NCBI GenBank assembly: GCA_017549565.1
Contig: JAFYUI010000035.1
Location: 1 to 64,000 of the forward strand
Direction: 5' to 3'
DNA from: Clostridia bacterium
GTDB taxonomy: Bacteria; Bacillota; Clostridia; Oscillospirales; Acutalibacteraceae
Length of the DNA stretch: 64,000 nt
Shown here: one piece after another, positions 35,187 to 43,372 of the stretch
Layout: each line of letters starts with the position of its first letter
Numbering within the stretch: position 1 is the stretch's first letter
Position numbers and translations under genes: made by a program
Notes under the pieces: model-generated
What the model saw: only the letters and a program-made list of their open reading frames with translations
Told to the model about the DNA's origin: nothing
Database searches by the model: none

Positions 35187-35483
35187 ATGAGATATTGTTC
35201 TAATTGCGGTAAAGAAATCTTTGACGATGCAGTAGTATGTCCTATGTGCGGTTCTATGCAAGAGAAAACCGAACAAAAACCTGTAAAAGATAAAATGAAT
35301 ATTGCTTGGTTTATTATTTCACTTGCTTGGTGGTGGGTAGGTATAATTCTTTATTTTGCATTTAGAAAGAGCAACCCACAAAAAGCCAAAGTATGTATAT
35401 CAGGTACCATTGCTGCTTTTGTGGCTACAATAATAATCTGCATTTTTCTAGGGATTTGCAGTATGTTAGGTATTGTAATTTAG
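35187..35483 (+). CDS. Zinc-ribbon membrane protein
   Basis: The 98 residues begin with a zinc ribbon, MRYCSNCGKEIFDDAVVCPMCGS (CxxC and CxxC), then a charged linker, then two transmembrane helices (AWFIISLAWWWVGIILYFAF and a second at the C-terminus, AFVATIIICIFLGICSML). Such zinc_ribbon_2 proteins are common in Clostridia and their role is unknown. The ATG at 35187 follows GGGAGAAG; an in-frame TTG at 35172 lies before the SD. It is part of the plus-strand sigma-factor island. Confidence 0.72.
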   Translation: MRYCSNCGKEIFDDAVVCPMCGSMQEKTEQKPVKDKMNIAWFIISLAWWWVGIILYFAFRKSNPQKAKVCISGTIAAFVATIIICIFLGICSMLGIVI

Positions 35484-35494
35484 GAAAAATGAAA

Positions 35495-35890
35495 ATGAAA
35501 ATTACACCGAAAAAAATATTAGGATTTTTACTTATTATTCTTGTTATGGTACTACAAGAAATAAGAATGAGTTTTTTCAGTTACATTGCTCTGTTTTTAC
35601 TTAAATGGCCCGCACCCATCAATGTAATTATAGTTATTTTACTTTTCTTCTCGTCTTTCCGTTATAAGAGCCACAAGATTGATAAATTTTTTAAGATTTT
35701 TTCCTATATCAATATCCCGTTAAATATAGGAATATGGGTTATGGCTTTAATTTCTTTTATAAACGGCACTATCAACTGTAATGCTATTTTATTTTATGTT
35801 TTGTTTGGAATTAATGCATTTCTTACTATTACTAAAATACCCAAAATGCTCAAAGAAGACAAAGAAGAAAAAACCGAGGCAAAACAATAG
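35495..35890 (+). CDS. Small polytopic membrane protein
   Basis: The 131 residues carry four hydrophobic segments, beginning with MKITPKKILGFLLIILVMVL, and end in a charged cytosolic tail (KEDKEEKTEAKQ). There is no recognisable family. The chosen ATG at 35495 has AGGA 9 bases upstream; the in-frame ATG at 35489 is too close to it. It lies 11 bases after the zinc-ribbon gene and just before the leader of the membrane sigma factor, so it may encode a partner of that signalling protein. That link is inference. Confidence 0.6.
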   Translation: MKITPKKILGFLLIILVMVLQEIRMSFFSYIALFLLKWPAPINVIIVILLFFSSFRYKSHKIDKFFKIFSYINIPLNIGIWVMALISFINGTINCNAILFYVLFGINAFLTITKIPKMLKEDKEEKTEAKQ

Positions 35891-35931
35891 CAAAATTTGT
35901 GGTAATATGTTATAATTGCTCGTAGAGCGAT

Positions 35932-35961
35932 AAAAGGGGTGCTCGTCATCCCTTTTTATAT
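35932..35961 (+). terminator. Hairpin with T-run before the membrane sigma gene
   Basis: AAAGGGGTG and CATCCCTTT pair around CTCGT, followed by TTTATATTT. A TATAAT at 35911-35916 just upstream could start a transcript, in which case this hairpin would act as an attenuator in the sigma gene leader. Confidence 0.55.
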
Positions 35962-35983
35962 TTAAGAAGTAAGGGGTCCGAAA

Positions 35984-38206
35984 ATGGAAAAGGAACAATT
36001 AGTGTCCCTCGTTACGAAAGCACAACAGGGCGATAACGAAGCCTTAAACTGCCTTTTTAACGAGTTTTACAACGACTTATATTATTTCGCATTGAAGACT
36101 GTTAAAGACGACGAGACGGCATTAGATGTCACACAAGAAGCATTTGTAGAGATTATAAATACACTCGGCAATTTGAAAGAACCTGCCGCATTTGTTACTT
36201 GGGCAAAACAGATTACATATCATCAATGCACACGATATTTCAAGAAGAAAAAAGATGTGCTTGTTGATGAAGACGAAGAAGGCAATACTGTATTTGATAC
36301 ATTAAAGGAAGAAAAAGCCGAGTTCATTCCCGATGAAGCACTCGATAAGGCAGACTTCAAGAAGACCGTAATGGGCATTCTTGATGAATTATCCGAAGAA
36401 CAACGGTCTGCCGTTATGATGTATTACTTCGATGAGATGTCGGTAAAACAAATTGCCGAGATACAAGGGGTATCGGAAGGTACGGTTAAGAGCCGACTTA
36501 ACTATGCCCGTAAGGCAATCAAAAACAGTGTTGAAGAATACGAGAAGAAGCACAACATCAAACTCCATGCTATTCCGTTCTTCCCATTCTTCAAGTGGAT
36601 TTTCGAGGGTGCTTTCGAAGGCTCTTTGCCTACTGCTTCTGCCGAACTTGTTGCAGAAGGTGTCGCTACTGCAACAGGCACTACGGTTACGGTTGCAACT
36701 ACTACTGCAACCGCTACTACCGTTGCAACAACCACTACCGCAAGTGCGGTAGGTATCGGTGCAAAAATCGCCGCAATGCCTATTGCGACAAAGATTATTG
36801 CAGGTGTTGTTGCCGCCGCCATCGTAATAGGTGGCTCAACTACTGCCGTTCTGCTTTCGCAGAATGACAATAATGATATTCCTGCCGATAATCAAAGCAT
36901 TGTTTCATCAAATGACGACACTTCGTCTGAAACAAATGATGAACTTGTTTTAGAAGGTATTATACCCGAAGGATGTACTTATACAATGTATGACGGTACC
37001 GTATTGACCGCAGGACAAAAATTCCCTGAAAGTTGTACTGCTGGTGATAAGGTTTCGTATGGTGACTATCTCTACGGGTATGAATGTGTTTATCCTAAAA
37101 ACATTGACGGCACTGACACTTGGTATATGTGGAAAGATGGCTTTGATAGTGGCGACAGTGGTGTTGTTGAAGGTGATGTGTTTGGAAGTTGGAGCATTAT
37201 GGTTGCCGACCAAACCAAATCATCATACGGTGTAATTGTTTCTAAAATTAACGGTAAGCCGATAAAAACATTATACGGTACATTTTTCGGTTGTGCCAAT
37301 ATGACAGAAGCACCTAAAATTCCGTCTACAATAACGGCAATGCCTTCGGCTTATTGGGGTTGTTCTTCTCTAATGACCGCACCTACAATACCTGTTAATG
37401 TAGAAAGAATTATGATGTCGTTCAAGGACTGCACCTCTCTTACGGGCGATGTTATAATCAATGCAAAATTAGATAAAAGTTTAGAATGGTATTATAGTGA
37501 GACTTTTAGTGGAACGGTTAAGAATATCAATCTTATTGGTAGCACACCCGAAGAAGATTTAGCACTTATCGCTAAACTTTCCGATAATAAAAATATTACT
37601 GTAAATGGTAAAAGAATTGGTAGCGATACAGAAAGCAACATTCAAATAACAGAAAATTGTTATTATTCTGGTGTTACATCTCACCACAAAGGCAGCGATG
37701 GTAAGTATTACAAATATTCTATAAACTTGTATTTTTATCCGAACGGAACTGATAAATGTTCAAGCACTCCTGTTACAACACCAGTCGCATTTTTACCTTG
37801 TGCAACAGAATTTGTACTTGTACCGCAAGATACTATCACAAATAAGGAATATCAAGTATATCAAAAAATGATTATGACAAGTGGACACCCAGTGCTTTCA
37901 GGTGGTGCTTCGTGGGAAGAATTATTTTCAAACGAAAGCAATTTTAAGGCTATGGGCGGTGTTGTTATTGACGGAGTTAAGTATATAACTTGTCCATCGG
38001 CAGAAGTTTCGGATATTGGTGAGTATTACGACTATTCTATGACTTCCAATGGCAAGATATCTCTGACACCTAACGATACATATACATTCAATGATTGTGG
38101 TTACATATTAAGTGATGTTGAAGTTGCGGCGGATAAAGAATCAATGAATGTAAAGGTTTTTCTAAATGATGGGTCTAGCGAAGAAATATTGTTAAATTTA
38201 ATGTAA
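35984..38206 (+). CDS. ECF-type sigma factor fused to a transmembrane helix and extracellular sensor-like domain
   Basis: The first 190 residues are an ECF sigma factor. Region 2 is ALNCLFNEFYNDLYYFALKTVKDDETALDVTQEAFVEI (pieces) with FVTWAKQITYHQC, and region 4 is LSEEQRSAVMMYYFDEMSVKQIAEIQGVSEGTVKSRLNYARK (pieces). After an Ala/Thr/Val-rich linker (about 225-262) comes one transmembrane helix near 265-290 (IIAGVVAAAIVIGG). The remaining 450 residues are extracytoplasmic: an Asp/Ser-rich stalk, then BspA/LRR-like repeats (FFGCANMTEAPKIP, YWGCSSLMTAPTIP, FKDCTSLTG) and a beta-rich C-terminus. A sigma factor tied to the membrane would need proteolysis to act. Phe is often encoded by TTC here, unlike neighbouring genes. 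Confidence 0.85.
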   Translation: MEKEQLVSLVTKAQQGDNEALNCLFNEFYNDLYYFALKTVKDDETALDVTQEAFVEIINTLGNLKEPAAFVTWAKQITYHQCTRYFKKKKDVLVDEDEEGNTVFDTLKEEKAEFIPDEALDKADFKKTVMGILDELSEEQRSAVMMYYFDEMSVKQIAEIQGVSEGTVKSRLNYARKAIKNSVEEYEKKHNIKLHAIPFFPFFKWIFEGAFEGSLPTASAELVAEGVATATGTTVTVATTTATATTVATTTTASAVGIGAKIAAMPIATKIIAGVVAAAIVIGGSTTAVLLSQNDNNDIPADNQSIVSSNDDTSSETNDELVLEGIIPEGCTYTMYDGTVLTAGQKFPESCTAGDKVSYGDYLYGYECVYPKNIDGTDTWYMWKDGFDSGDSGVVEGDVFGSWSIMVADQTKSSYGVIVSKINGKPIKTLYGTFFGCANMTEAPKIPSTITAMPSAYWGCSSLMTAPTIPVNVERIMMSFKDCTSLTGDVIINAKLDKSLEWYYSETFSGTVKNINLIGSTPEEDLALIAKLSDNKNITVNGKRIGSDTESNIQITENCYYSGVTSHHKGSDGKYYKYSINLYFYPNGTDKCSSTPVTTPVAFLPCATEFVLVPQDTITNKEYQVYQKMIMTSGHPVLSGGASWEELFSNESNFKAMGGVVIDGVKYITCPSAEVSDIGEYYDYSMTSNGKISLTPNDTYTFNDCGYILSDVEVAADKESMNVKVFLNDGSSEEILLNLM

Positions 38207-38218
38207 TAAAATATTTTT

Positions 38219-38244
38219 AAAAAATTTTTCAAAAATATAAAACC
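38219..38244 (+). repeat. 26-bp leader repeat, copy B
   Basis: This is identical to the element at 34638-34663. It lies 13 bases after the sigma gene stop and 81 bases before the lipoprotein start, so it belongs to the lipoprotein leader. Confidence 0.75.
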
Positions 38245-38259
38245 AAATCAAAACTTAAA

Positions 38260-38315
38260 TCCCCTTTGTTAGTGTAAGGACAAGAAATCAAGTCCTAAAA
38301 CATTAACAAAGGGGA
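38260..38315 (+). promoter_or_regulatory. Long hairpin hiding the SD of the lipoprotein gene
   Basis: CCCCTTTGTTAGTGT (38261-38275) pairs with ACATTAACAAAGGGG (38300-38314), 15 bp with one G-T pair. An inner AGGAC/GTCCT stem closes a 10-base loop. The 3' arm contains AAAGGGG, the SD of the gene at 38325, and is followed by AATTTTTATT. It could act as a terminator of the sigma gene, a translation switch, or both. Confidence 0.7.
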
Positions 38316-38324
38316 ATTTTTATT

Positions 38325-39716
38325 ATGAAAAAAATCGTATCAATCATTCTTTGTTTAGCATTTGTATTATCGCTTACCGCTTGTGGTAAGGGCGACACTG
38401 CTAAAACGAACACCGACACTTCCGAACCTATTGTTTCGGCAGTAACATCAACAATCAGTGAACCTAGTACCGAAGACGAGAACGAAAGCACCGAAACAAC
38501 ATCATCTAACACTATAAATCTTAATGATGTATCAAGTTTCGATGATTTTGTAGAAAAAATGGATGAAAGCGGTTTTAAGACCACCGAAACCAAAACGGAT
38601 GATGGTATTGTTGTTAAACTCGAAACTCCAACAACTAATACCGAAGACAAAAATACAACATCTACATCTGCAATACCCACTATTGATGTTGTAAAACCTA
38701 CTGAACCTACACCTACCAAACCTGAAAAAGACACAACCTCTTCCGAAGAAACATCTGCTCCCGAAAAAGAAGAAGTTACCGAGCCTACCATTCCTACCGA
38801 ACCAGAAACACCTGCCACCCCAGAAGAACCGAAACAGGAAGAAGTTAAAAAGCCTGAATATACTTATACAACAGGTCAGAAGCACGAAAAACTCCACTAC
38901 ACAGGTCGTTATTTATATTCAACTCTTAATGCCGAGCAGAAAGAATGGTATAGAAAGATTGATACTGCCGTTAATAATCTTGAAAATGAAGTGATTTTAA
39001 ATGCCACTAATTTAGCCGAAAACAGAAATTACTATATTTACTATCTTTATATGTTTGATAACCCAGAGCATTTTTATTTGGCAAATAACATTATGATAAC
39101 AAATTCTAATGGTGGCGGACTGATTTTATACTATGCTATCGGTAGAAATAGCGGTGAATATTCTGGACACAACAAAGATTCACTGACAAAAGAATTAAAA
39201 GAGAAAATCATCGCTAAAAAGCAAACCTTTGAAAAAGAAGTTAATCGAATTTTAAGCACTATTCCTGCAAATGCACCCGATGTTTGGAAAGAAAAACTTA
39301 TTTATGACCGTATTTTAATGGATAGTCATTATAATCTCGGTGCCCAATGGGACGGACTTGCAGAAGATAACTGGACAGCATACGGCATCATCGTAAACAA
39401 AACTGGTGTTTGCGAATCTTATGCGGAAGCATTTCAAACCCTTTGCCTTTATGCTGATATTAAATGCACAGGTGTTGTTGGTACAGCAGGCGGCGGTCAC
39501 AAATGGAATTGTGTGGAACTCGATGGCGAATGGTATATGTGCGATATTACATTCGATGACCCCATCGGCGGAGGGGCAGGTACTGCATATCATTACTACT
39601 TCAATCTTACTTCGACAAAGATGGCAGAGTATAACCACGATTGGACAAATTCCGATTTCTCAGTACCCAACTGCATAGGCACAAAGTATGCATATTCAAA
39701 CTATTTCTTTGACTAA
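38325..39716 (+). CDS. Transglutaminase-like lipoprotein
   Basis: The protein is secreted and lipid-anchored: the signal peptide MKKIVSIILCLAFVLSLTAC has a lipobox ending at Cys20. Residues 25-185 are a low-complexity Thr/Glu/Pro/Ser stalk typical of wall-spanning linkers. Residues 190-463 contain a transglutaminase/protease-like fold with the Cys in NKTGVCESYAEAFQTLC, His in GGGHKWNCVELDGEWYMCD, and Asp in DITFDDP. Such domains crosslink or cleave proteins or peptidoglycan peptides. It directly follows the membrane sigma gene and shares a leader element with the first gene of the island, so it may be a target of that sigma factor. Confidence 0.82.
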   Translation: MKKIVSIILCLAFVLSLTACGKGDTAKTNTDTSEPIVSAVTSTISEPSTEDENESTETTSSNTINLNDVSSFDDFVEKMDESGFKTTETKTDDGIVVKLETPTTNTEDKNTTSTSAIPTIDVVKPTEPTPTKPEKDTTSSEETSAPEKEEVTEPTIPTEPETPATPEEPKQEEVKKPEYTYTTGQKHEKLHYTGRYLYSTLNAEQKEWYRKIDTAVNNLENEVILNATNLAENRNYYIYYLYMFDNPEHFYLANNIMITNSNGGGLILYYAIGRNSGEYSGHNKDSLTKELKEKIIAKKQTFEKEVNRILSTIPANAPDVWKEKLIYDRILMDSHYNLGAQWDGLAEDNWTAYGIIVNKTGVCESYAEAFQTLCLYADIKCTGVVGTAGGGHKWNCVELDGEWYMCDITFDDPIGGGAGTAYHYYFNLTSTKMAEYNHDWTNSDFSVPNCIGTKYAYSNYFFD

Positions 39717-39735
39717 TAATAAGGGGGAATAATAT

Positions 39736-39894
39736 GTGCCGAACAGTATAAAAAAATCAAGTCATTATAACTTGTATTATATATTCAAAGAAGATAAAGA
39801 ACAAAATGTGTTGTCTTTAAATGAGATAAACGATATTTGGTACAGTATTGTTAAAAAGTTTAGAGAAATTAAAAAGCAGTCAGCAAAAAACTGA
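39736..39894 (+). CDS. Small 52-residue ORF at the end of the island
   Basis: A GTG start at 39736 has AAGGGGG 9 bases upstream. The frame runs 52 codons, with start MPNSIKKSSHYNLYYIFKED and a charged helical end (IVKKFREIKKQSAKN). Its TGA lies inside the terminator stem, a common arrangement for a real last gene. The product is soluble, basic and unrecognised. It is short enough to be missed by length filters. Confidence 0.5.
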   Translation: MPNSIKKSSHYNLYYIFKEDKEQNVLSLNEINDIWYSIVKKFREIKKQSAKN

Positions 39895-39905
39895 CTGCTT
39901 TTTTG
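39872..39905. terminator. Terminator at the right end of the island
   Basis: AAAAGCAGTCAG and CTGACTGCTTTT pair around an A-rich loop, followed by TTTTTT; it separates the plus-strand island from the minus-strand SDR gene. Confidence 0.88.
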
Positions 39906-39910
39906 AAAAA

Positions 39911-40669
39911 TCAGGTTGCTGCCATCTTCATAACAAGGCGTGTGGGTAAAATTTTGGCAACCAAACGGTAAAACTTATAAAAAATGTGGTCGGCATAAAC
40001 TGCCTTTTTCTTTTTAGATGCTTTAAGTGAATTTTTAGCAACGCGTTTGGGGTTATCACGTGGGAGCGTATCAAAGGTTTTGCTGTCGCCCTTGCCAATG
40101 TTTGCAAGGGGTAAAAATTCGGTTTCCATAGGTCCCGGGCAGACGCTTAAAGCATTGATTTTGCGTGATTTCAATTCGCTTCTTAAAGCGCGAGAAAAGC
40201 TCATAACAAACGCCTTTGTGGAAGAGTAAACCGCCATTCGTGAATTGGGCGCAAAGGATGCGATAGAGCAGGTGTTTATAATCTCACCTTGCTCCTTCAT
40301 AAAGGGCAGGGAAACACTTGTTATAACGGTTAATGCTTCACAATTAAGGCGTATCATACCTGCGTTATCCTCGGTTGAAATGTCGTAAAACATACCCATT
40401 TTACCAAAGCCCGCATTGTTTATAAGCAGTTTAATTTCTGCATTTTCGCTTTGCAAAAGTTCGACATATTCTTTGATGCAAGAATCATCAGTAATATCGC
40501 ATTTTACAACACGGCATTTGGTTTTTAATGTTGCTGCGACCTCTTTAAGTTTGTCTTCGCGACGGGCTAAAAGCCAAATTTCATCAATATCATCCCTAAA
40601 ATTATCAACAGCCCATGCATATTCACGGCCAAGACCTGAAGACGCACCTGTAATAACCGCAATTTTCAT
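39911..40669 (-). CDS. SDR family oxidoreductase
   Basis: This is a short-chain dehydrogenase/reductase with a Rossmann fold. The 252 residues have TGASSGLGREYA (TGxxxGxG cofactor motif), LINNAGFGKMG (NNAG), the catalytic Ser in INTCSIASFAP and YSSTKAFVMSFS (YxxxK). The C-terminal end is basic and hydrophobic (ILPTRLVMKMAAT), as in the DltE/YqjQ-like subgroup. The substrate cannot be predicted. It lies 33 bases after the P-loop gene on the same strand. Confidence 0.9.
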   Translation of the reverse strand: MKIAVITGASSGLGREYAWAVDNFRDDIDEIWLLARREDKLKEVAATLKTKCRVVKCDITDDSCIKEYVELLQSENAEIKLLINNAGFGKMGMFYDISTEDNAGMIRLNCEALTVITSVSLPFMKEQGEIINTCSIASFAPNSRMAVYSSTKAFVMSFSRALRSELKSRKINALSVCPGPMETEFLPLANIGKGDSKTFDTLPRDNPKRVAKNSLKASKKKKAVYADHIFYKFYRLVAKILPTRLVMKMAAT

Positions 40670-40702
40670 AAATCAACACTTCCTTTGTGGTAATTATATC
40701 AC

Positions 40703-41761
40703 CTAAAACCAATTTTTGCAAAGCATATCTGCAAAATCGTTAAGTTTTTCAAAATCCATCGCCTTAATATAATGGCTTTCAAGCTCATCGTGAACAGCTT
40801 TCGCCTCTTTTAATGTGAAATATGCACTGTCCAGCAGTTCTTTTGATGCTTTAAGGTTAAATTTAATGCGGTTTTTGCTAAAATGCAGCAGTCGGTTGTC
40901 AACAAAACGGCGGGAATGAATACGGCGGCAGTCACGCTGAAACCTTATAAAGCGGTTTTCGGTAACTATTGCAAGTGATAATTCCGGCAAGATTATGTGG
41001 TCGATAAGGTTAGGGAATAGTGGGTTTTTAATGGTTAAAATTTTATAACCGTTTTTAAGCGCAAAGTCACGCACAATCTTTAAAATTTGTGAAGAAACGC
41101 TAAAAAATTCATCTTTAATTATAACGATATTTTGGCAAGAATTTGTGATGGTTTCGGGAAAGGAAACCAAGCCCTTTGGGGTTATGCCACCTAAAAATCT
41201 AACTGTTTCTTCACCGCTTCCGCTTTTTTGGGGGATAAGCTTTTGGCAAAGATTTTTTGCAAAACGTTCAACCTTTTTTGTGTCGGTGCAGCTTTCGGCG
41301 GTTTTAAAATTATCCCAAAGCAAGCTGCCCGCCGCACTAATGTAACAAGATGCTGTTTTGTGAAGCGTTTTATTTAAATTTGTAACCCTTATAACCTCGT
41401 TTTTATCGGCAATTTTTTGGCTGTCCCAAAACTGACCAAAGTTTAATATTTCCTCACAAACTGCGGGGTAAACAGGGTCAACTGTGTGGGGTGCGGTGCC
41501 GTCAAGAATAATGATTTTTTTATCTTCAAAAATTACAGCATCAAGACTGTCGGGGTCAGACGAGCAGGGGCAAAAAACAACCCTTTCACCGCTATTTTCA
41601 GCTGTTTTCGCCACTTTTTTCATAAAGGAAGATTTGCCACAACCGGGCCCGCCTTTGATTATGTAGGTTTTATATTCGGTGGTGCAGTTGCTCGAAAATT
41701 CACTAATAAATCCGTTTGCTGAATTTGCCGCCAAAAAATATTTAATATCACAGTTTTTCAT
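40703..41761 (-). CDS. P-loop ATPase of the PRK06851 type
   Basis: The 352-residue protein has Walker A GGPGCGKSSFMKKVA near residue 37 and then CPCSSDPDSLDAVIFEDKKIIILDGTAPH (given in part), the pattern I associate with the PRK06851 family of Firmicutes ATPases of unknown function. A second half repeats the idea without a strong P-loop (VRFLGGITPKGLVSFPETI). The ATG at 41761 has GGAGGC 9 bases upstream; an earlier in-frame start has no SD. The conserved Cys/His around CPCSSDP and HKTASCYISAAG are notable. Confidence 0.75.
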   Translation of the reverse strand: MKNCDIKYFLAANSANGFISEFSSNCTTEYKTYIIKGGPGCGKSSFMKKVAKTAENSGERVVFCPCSSDPDSLDAVIFEDKKIIILDGTAPHTVDPVYPAVCEEILNFGQFWDSQKIADKNEVIRVTNLNKTLHKTASCYISAAGSLLWDNFKTAESCTDTKKVERFAKNLCQKLIPQKSGSGEETVRFLGGITPKGLVSFPETITNSCQNIVIIKDEFFSVSSQILKIVRDFALKNGYKILTIKNPLFPNLIDHIILPELSLAIVTENRFIRFQRDCRRIHSRRFVDNRLLHFSKNRIKFNLKASKELLDSAYFTLKEAKAVHDELESHYIKAMDFEKLNDFADMLCKNWF

Positions 41762-41806
41762 TAAAAAATGCCTCCAATCAATACATATTATTCTTTTAAA
41801 AAAGTT

Positions 41807-41838
41807 TTGACACATTAAGGCATTTGTGGTAATATAAT
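41807..41838 (+). promoter_or_regulatory. Promoter of rnpB
   Basis: TTGACA at 41807-41812 is followed by TAATAT at 41830-41835 (17-base spacer), overlapping a TATAAT at 41833-41838; the RNA starts a few bases later. Confidence 0.75.
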
Positions 41839-41842
41839 GGTT

Positions 41843-42167
41843 GAGTCGGTTAGACGGTTGCGGATAGAAATATCTGAGGAAAGTCCGAGCCCCACAGGGC
41901 AGAATAACGGCTAACGGCCGCCGAGGGTGACCTTAGGGAAAGTGCAACAGAGATATACCGCCGAATTTTTTCGGTAAGGGTGGAAAGGCGAGGTAAGAGC
42001 TCACCTATCACACGGGAACGTCGTGATACTGTAAACCCTATTCGGAGCAACGTTAAGTGTGGCTATACATTTGCCCGATGTGCCACGAAAAACGGCTAGA
42101 GCATAAAAGCAATTTTATGTCGAGATAGATAACCGTCCAAGACAGAACTCGGCTTACAGACCGACTC
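41843..42167 (+). ncRNA. rnpB: RNase P RNA
   Basis: This is the catalytic RNA that removes tRNA 5' leaders. Conserved pieces are GAGGAAAGTCCGAGCCC near the 5' end (P4/CRI region), AGGGTGACC and GGGAAAGTGCAACAGAGA in the middle. Near the 3' end are GAGATAGATAACCGTC and ACAGAACTCGGCTTACAG, the strongest RNase P signature. The first and last bases, GAGTCGG and CCGACTC, form P1. Ends are set from this helix. Confidence 0.96.
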
Positions 42168-42180
42168 ATCTTTAAAAGTA

Positions 42181-42214
42181 AAACCCCGAACTTTCAAAGT
42201 TCGGGGTTTGCTTA
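42181..42214. terminator. Terminator between rnpB and the flavodiiron gene
   Basis: AAACCCCGAACTTT and AAAGTTCGGGGTTT form a long perfect stem; it separates the plus-strand RNA from a convergent gene. Confidence 0.88.
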
Positions 42215-42217
42215 TTT

Positions 42218-43360
42218 TTATAGCTCGTTTGCAAGGGCCCAAAGCTGTGCCTTACTTTCATCATTTAATGCCGAAAGAATTTTAACATTGTTTTCACAAA
42301 TGCTTAAATTTTTGCATTTTGAAAGCATTTCGGCCATAACCTTTGCAGCAACGGGTGCCCAGCTGCCGTTTTCAATAAATGCAACGGTGCGGTTTGCGAA
42401 ATTACGCTCGGTCAAATGGTTTATAAATTCACGCATAAAGGGGAATATTTCGTTGTTATATGTGGTGGTTGCAAGCACTAATTTGCTATAACGGAATGCA
42501 TCTTCAACTGCTTCTGCCATATCGCATCTTGCAAGGTCGTTTAGAACCACTTTTTTGCCCATTTTTTCAAGTTTTTCTGCCAAAAGAATAACTGCTTTTT
42601 TGGTGTTTCCGTAAATTGAAGTATAAGCAATCATAATGCCTTCTTCTTCGGGTTGATAGCTTGACCAGATGTTGTAAAGGTTAAGATAATATCCTAAATT
42701 TTCATCTAAAACAGGGCCGTGCAATGGGCAAATTTTTTCAATTTCAAGGGTGGCTGCTTTTTTAAGGAGCGCTTGCACCTGAACACCATATTTACCCACA
42801 ATACCAAAGTAATAACGCCTTGCTTCACAAGCCCAATCCTCATCGCAGTCAAGCGCACCAAATTTGCCAAAACCATCGGCCGAAAACAGCACCTTGTCTA
42901 AGCAGTCATAGGTAACGATTACTTCGGGCCAATGCACCATTGGGGCGGTGAAAAATTTAAGTTCGCGCTTACCAAGTGAAAGTGTGTCGCCATCGCTTAC
43001 GACAATGTTTTTGCCGGCAAAATCAATACCAAAAAAGTTTTGCATCATTTTAAATGCCTTGTCGGATGAAACAATAACGGCGTCGGGGTAAGCATTTGTG
43101 AAATTAACAATATTTGCCGAATGGTCGGGCTCCATATGCTGAACTACTAAATAGTCGGGTTTTTTGCCTTTTAATGCGGTTTTTATGTTATTAAGCCACT
43201 CTTCGCCAAAATTTTTATCAACTGTGTCCATAATTGCAATTTTTTCATCAATAATTGCGTAAGAGTTGTATGCCATACCGTTAGGTACATCATATTGCCC
43301 CTCAAATAAATCAATATTATGGTCGTTTACACCTATGTATTTTATTGCTTCGCTAATCAT
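42218..43360 (-). CDS. Flavodiiron protein (A-type flavoprotein, FprA-like)
   Basis: Flavodiiron proteins reduce O2 to water, or NO, protecting anaerobes. In 380 residues the N-terminal metallo-beta-lactamase-like domain has the diiron ligands HMEPDH near residue 80, VHWPEVIVTYD, LFSADGFG and LHGPV. The C-terminal flavodoxin domain begins IMIAYTSIYGNTKKAV near residue 245. There is no extra rubredoxin domain, so it is class A. It lies 12 bases after birA on the same strand. Confidence 0.93.
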   Translation of the reverse strand: MISEAIKYIGVNDHNIDLFEGQYDVPNGMAYNSYAIIDEKIAIMDTVDKNFGEEWLNNIKTALKGKKPDYLVVQHMEPDHSANIVNFTNAYPDAVIVSSDKAFKMMQNFFGIDFAGKNIVVSDGDTLSLGKRELKFFTAPMVHWPEVIVTYDCLDKVLFSADGFGKFGALDCDEDWACEARRYYFGIVGKYGVQVQALLKKAATLEIEKICPLHGPVLDENLGYYLNLYNIWSSYQPEEEGIMIAYTSIYGNTKKAVILLAEKLEKMGKKVVLNDLARCDMAEAVEDAFRYSKLVLATTTYNNEIFPFMREFINHLTERNFANRTVAFIENGSWAPVAAKVMAEMLSKCKNLSICENNVKILSALNDESKAQLWALANEL

Positions 43361-43372
43361 TTTAAAAACTCC

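Noticed and set aside
36453..36870. Leu-rich and Cys/Tyr/Arg-rich frames over the Ala/Thr linker of the membrane sigma gene, on both strands
   Set aside because: These arise from the repetitive ACTACTGCAACC-like linker DNA read in other frames; only the sigma frame continues on both sides.
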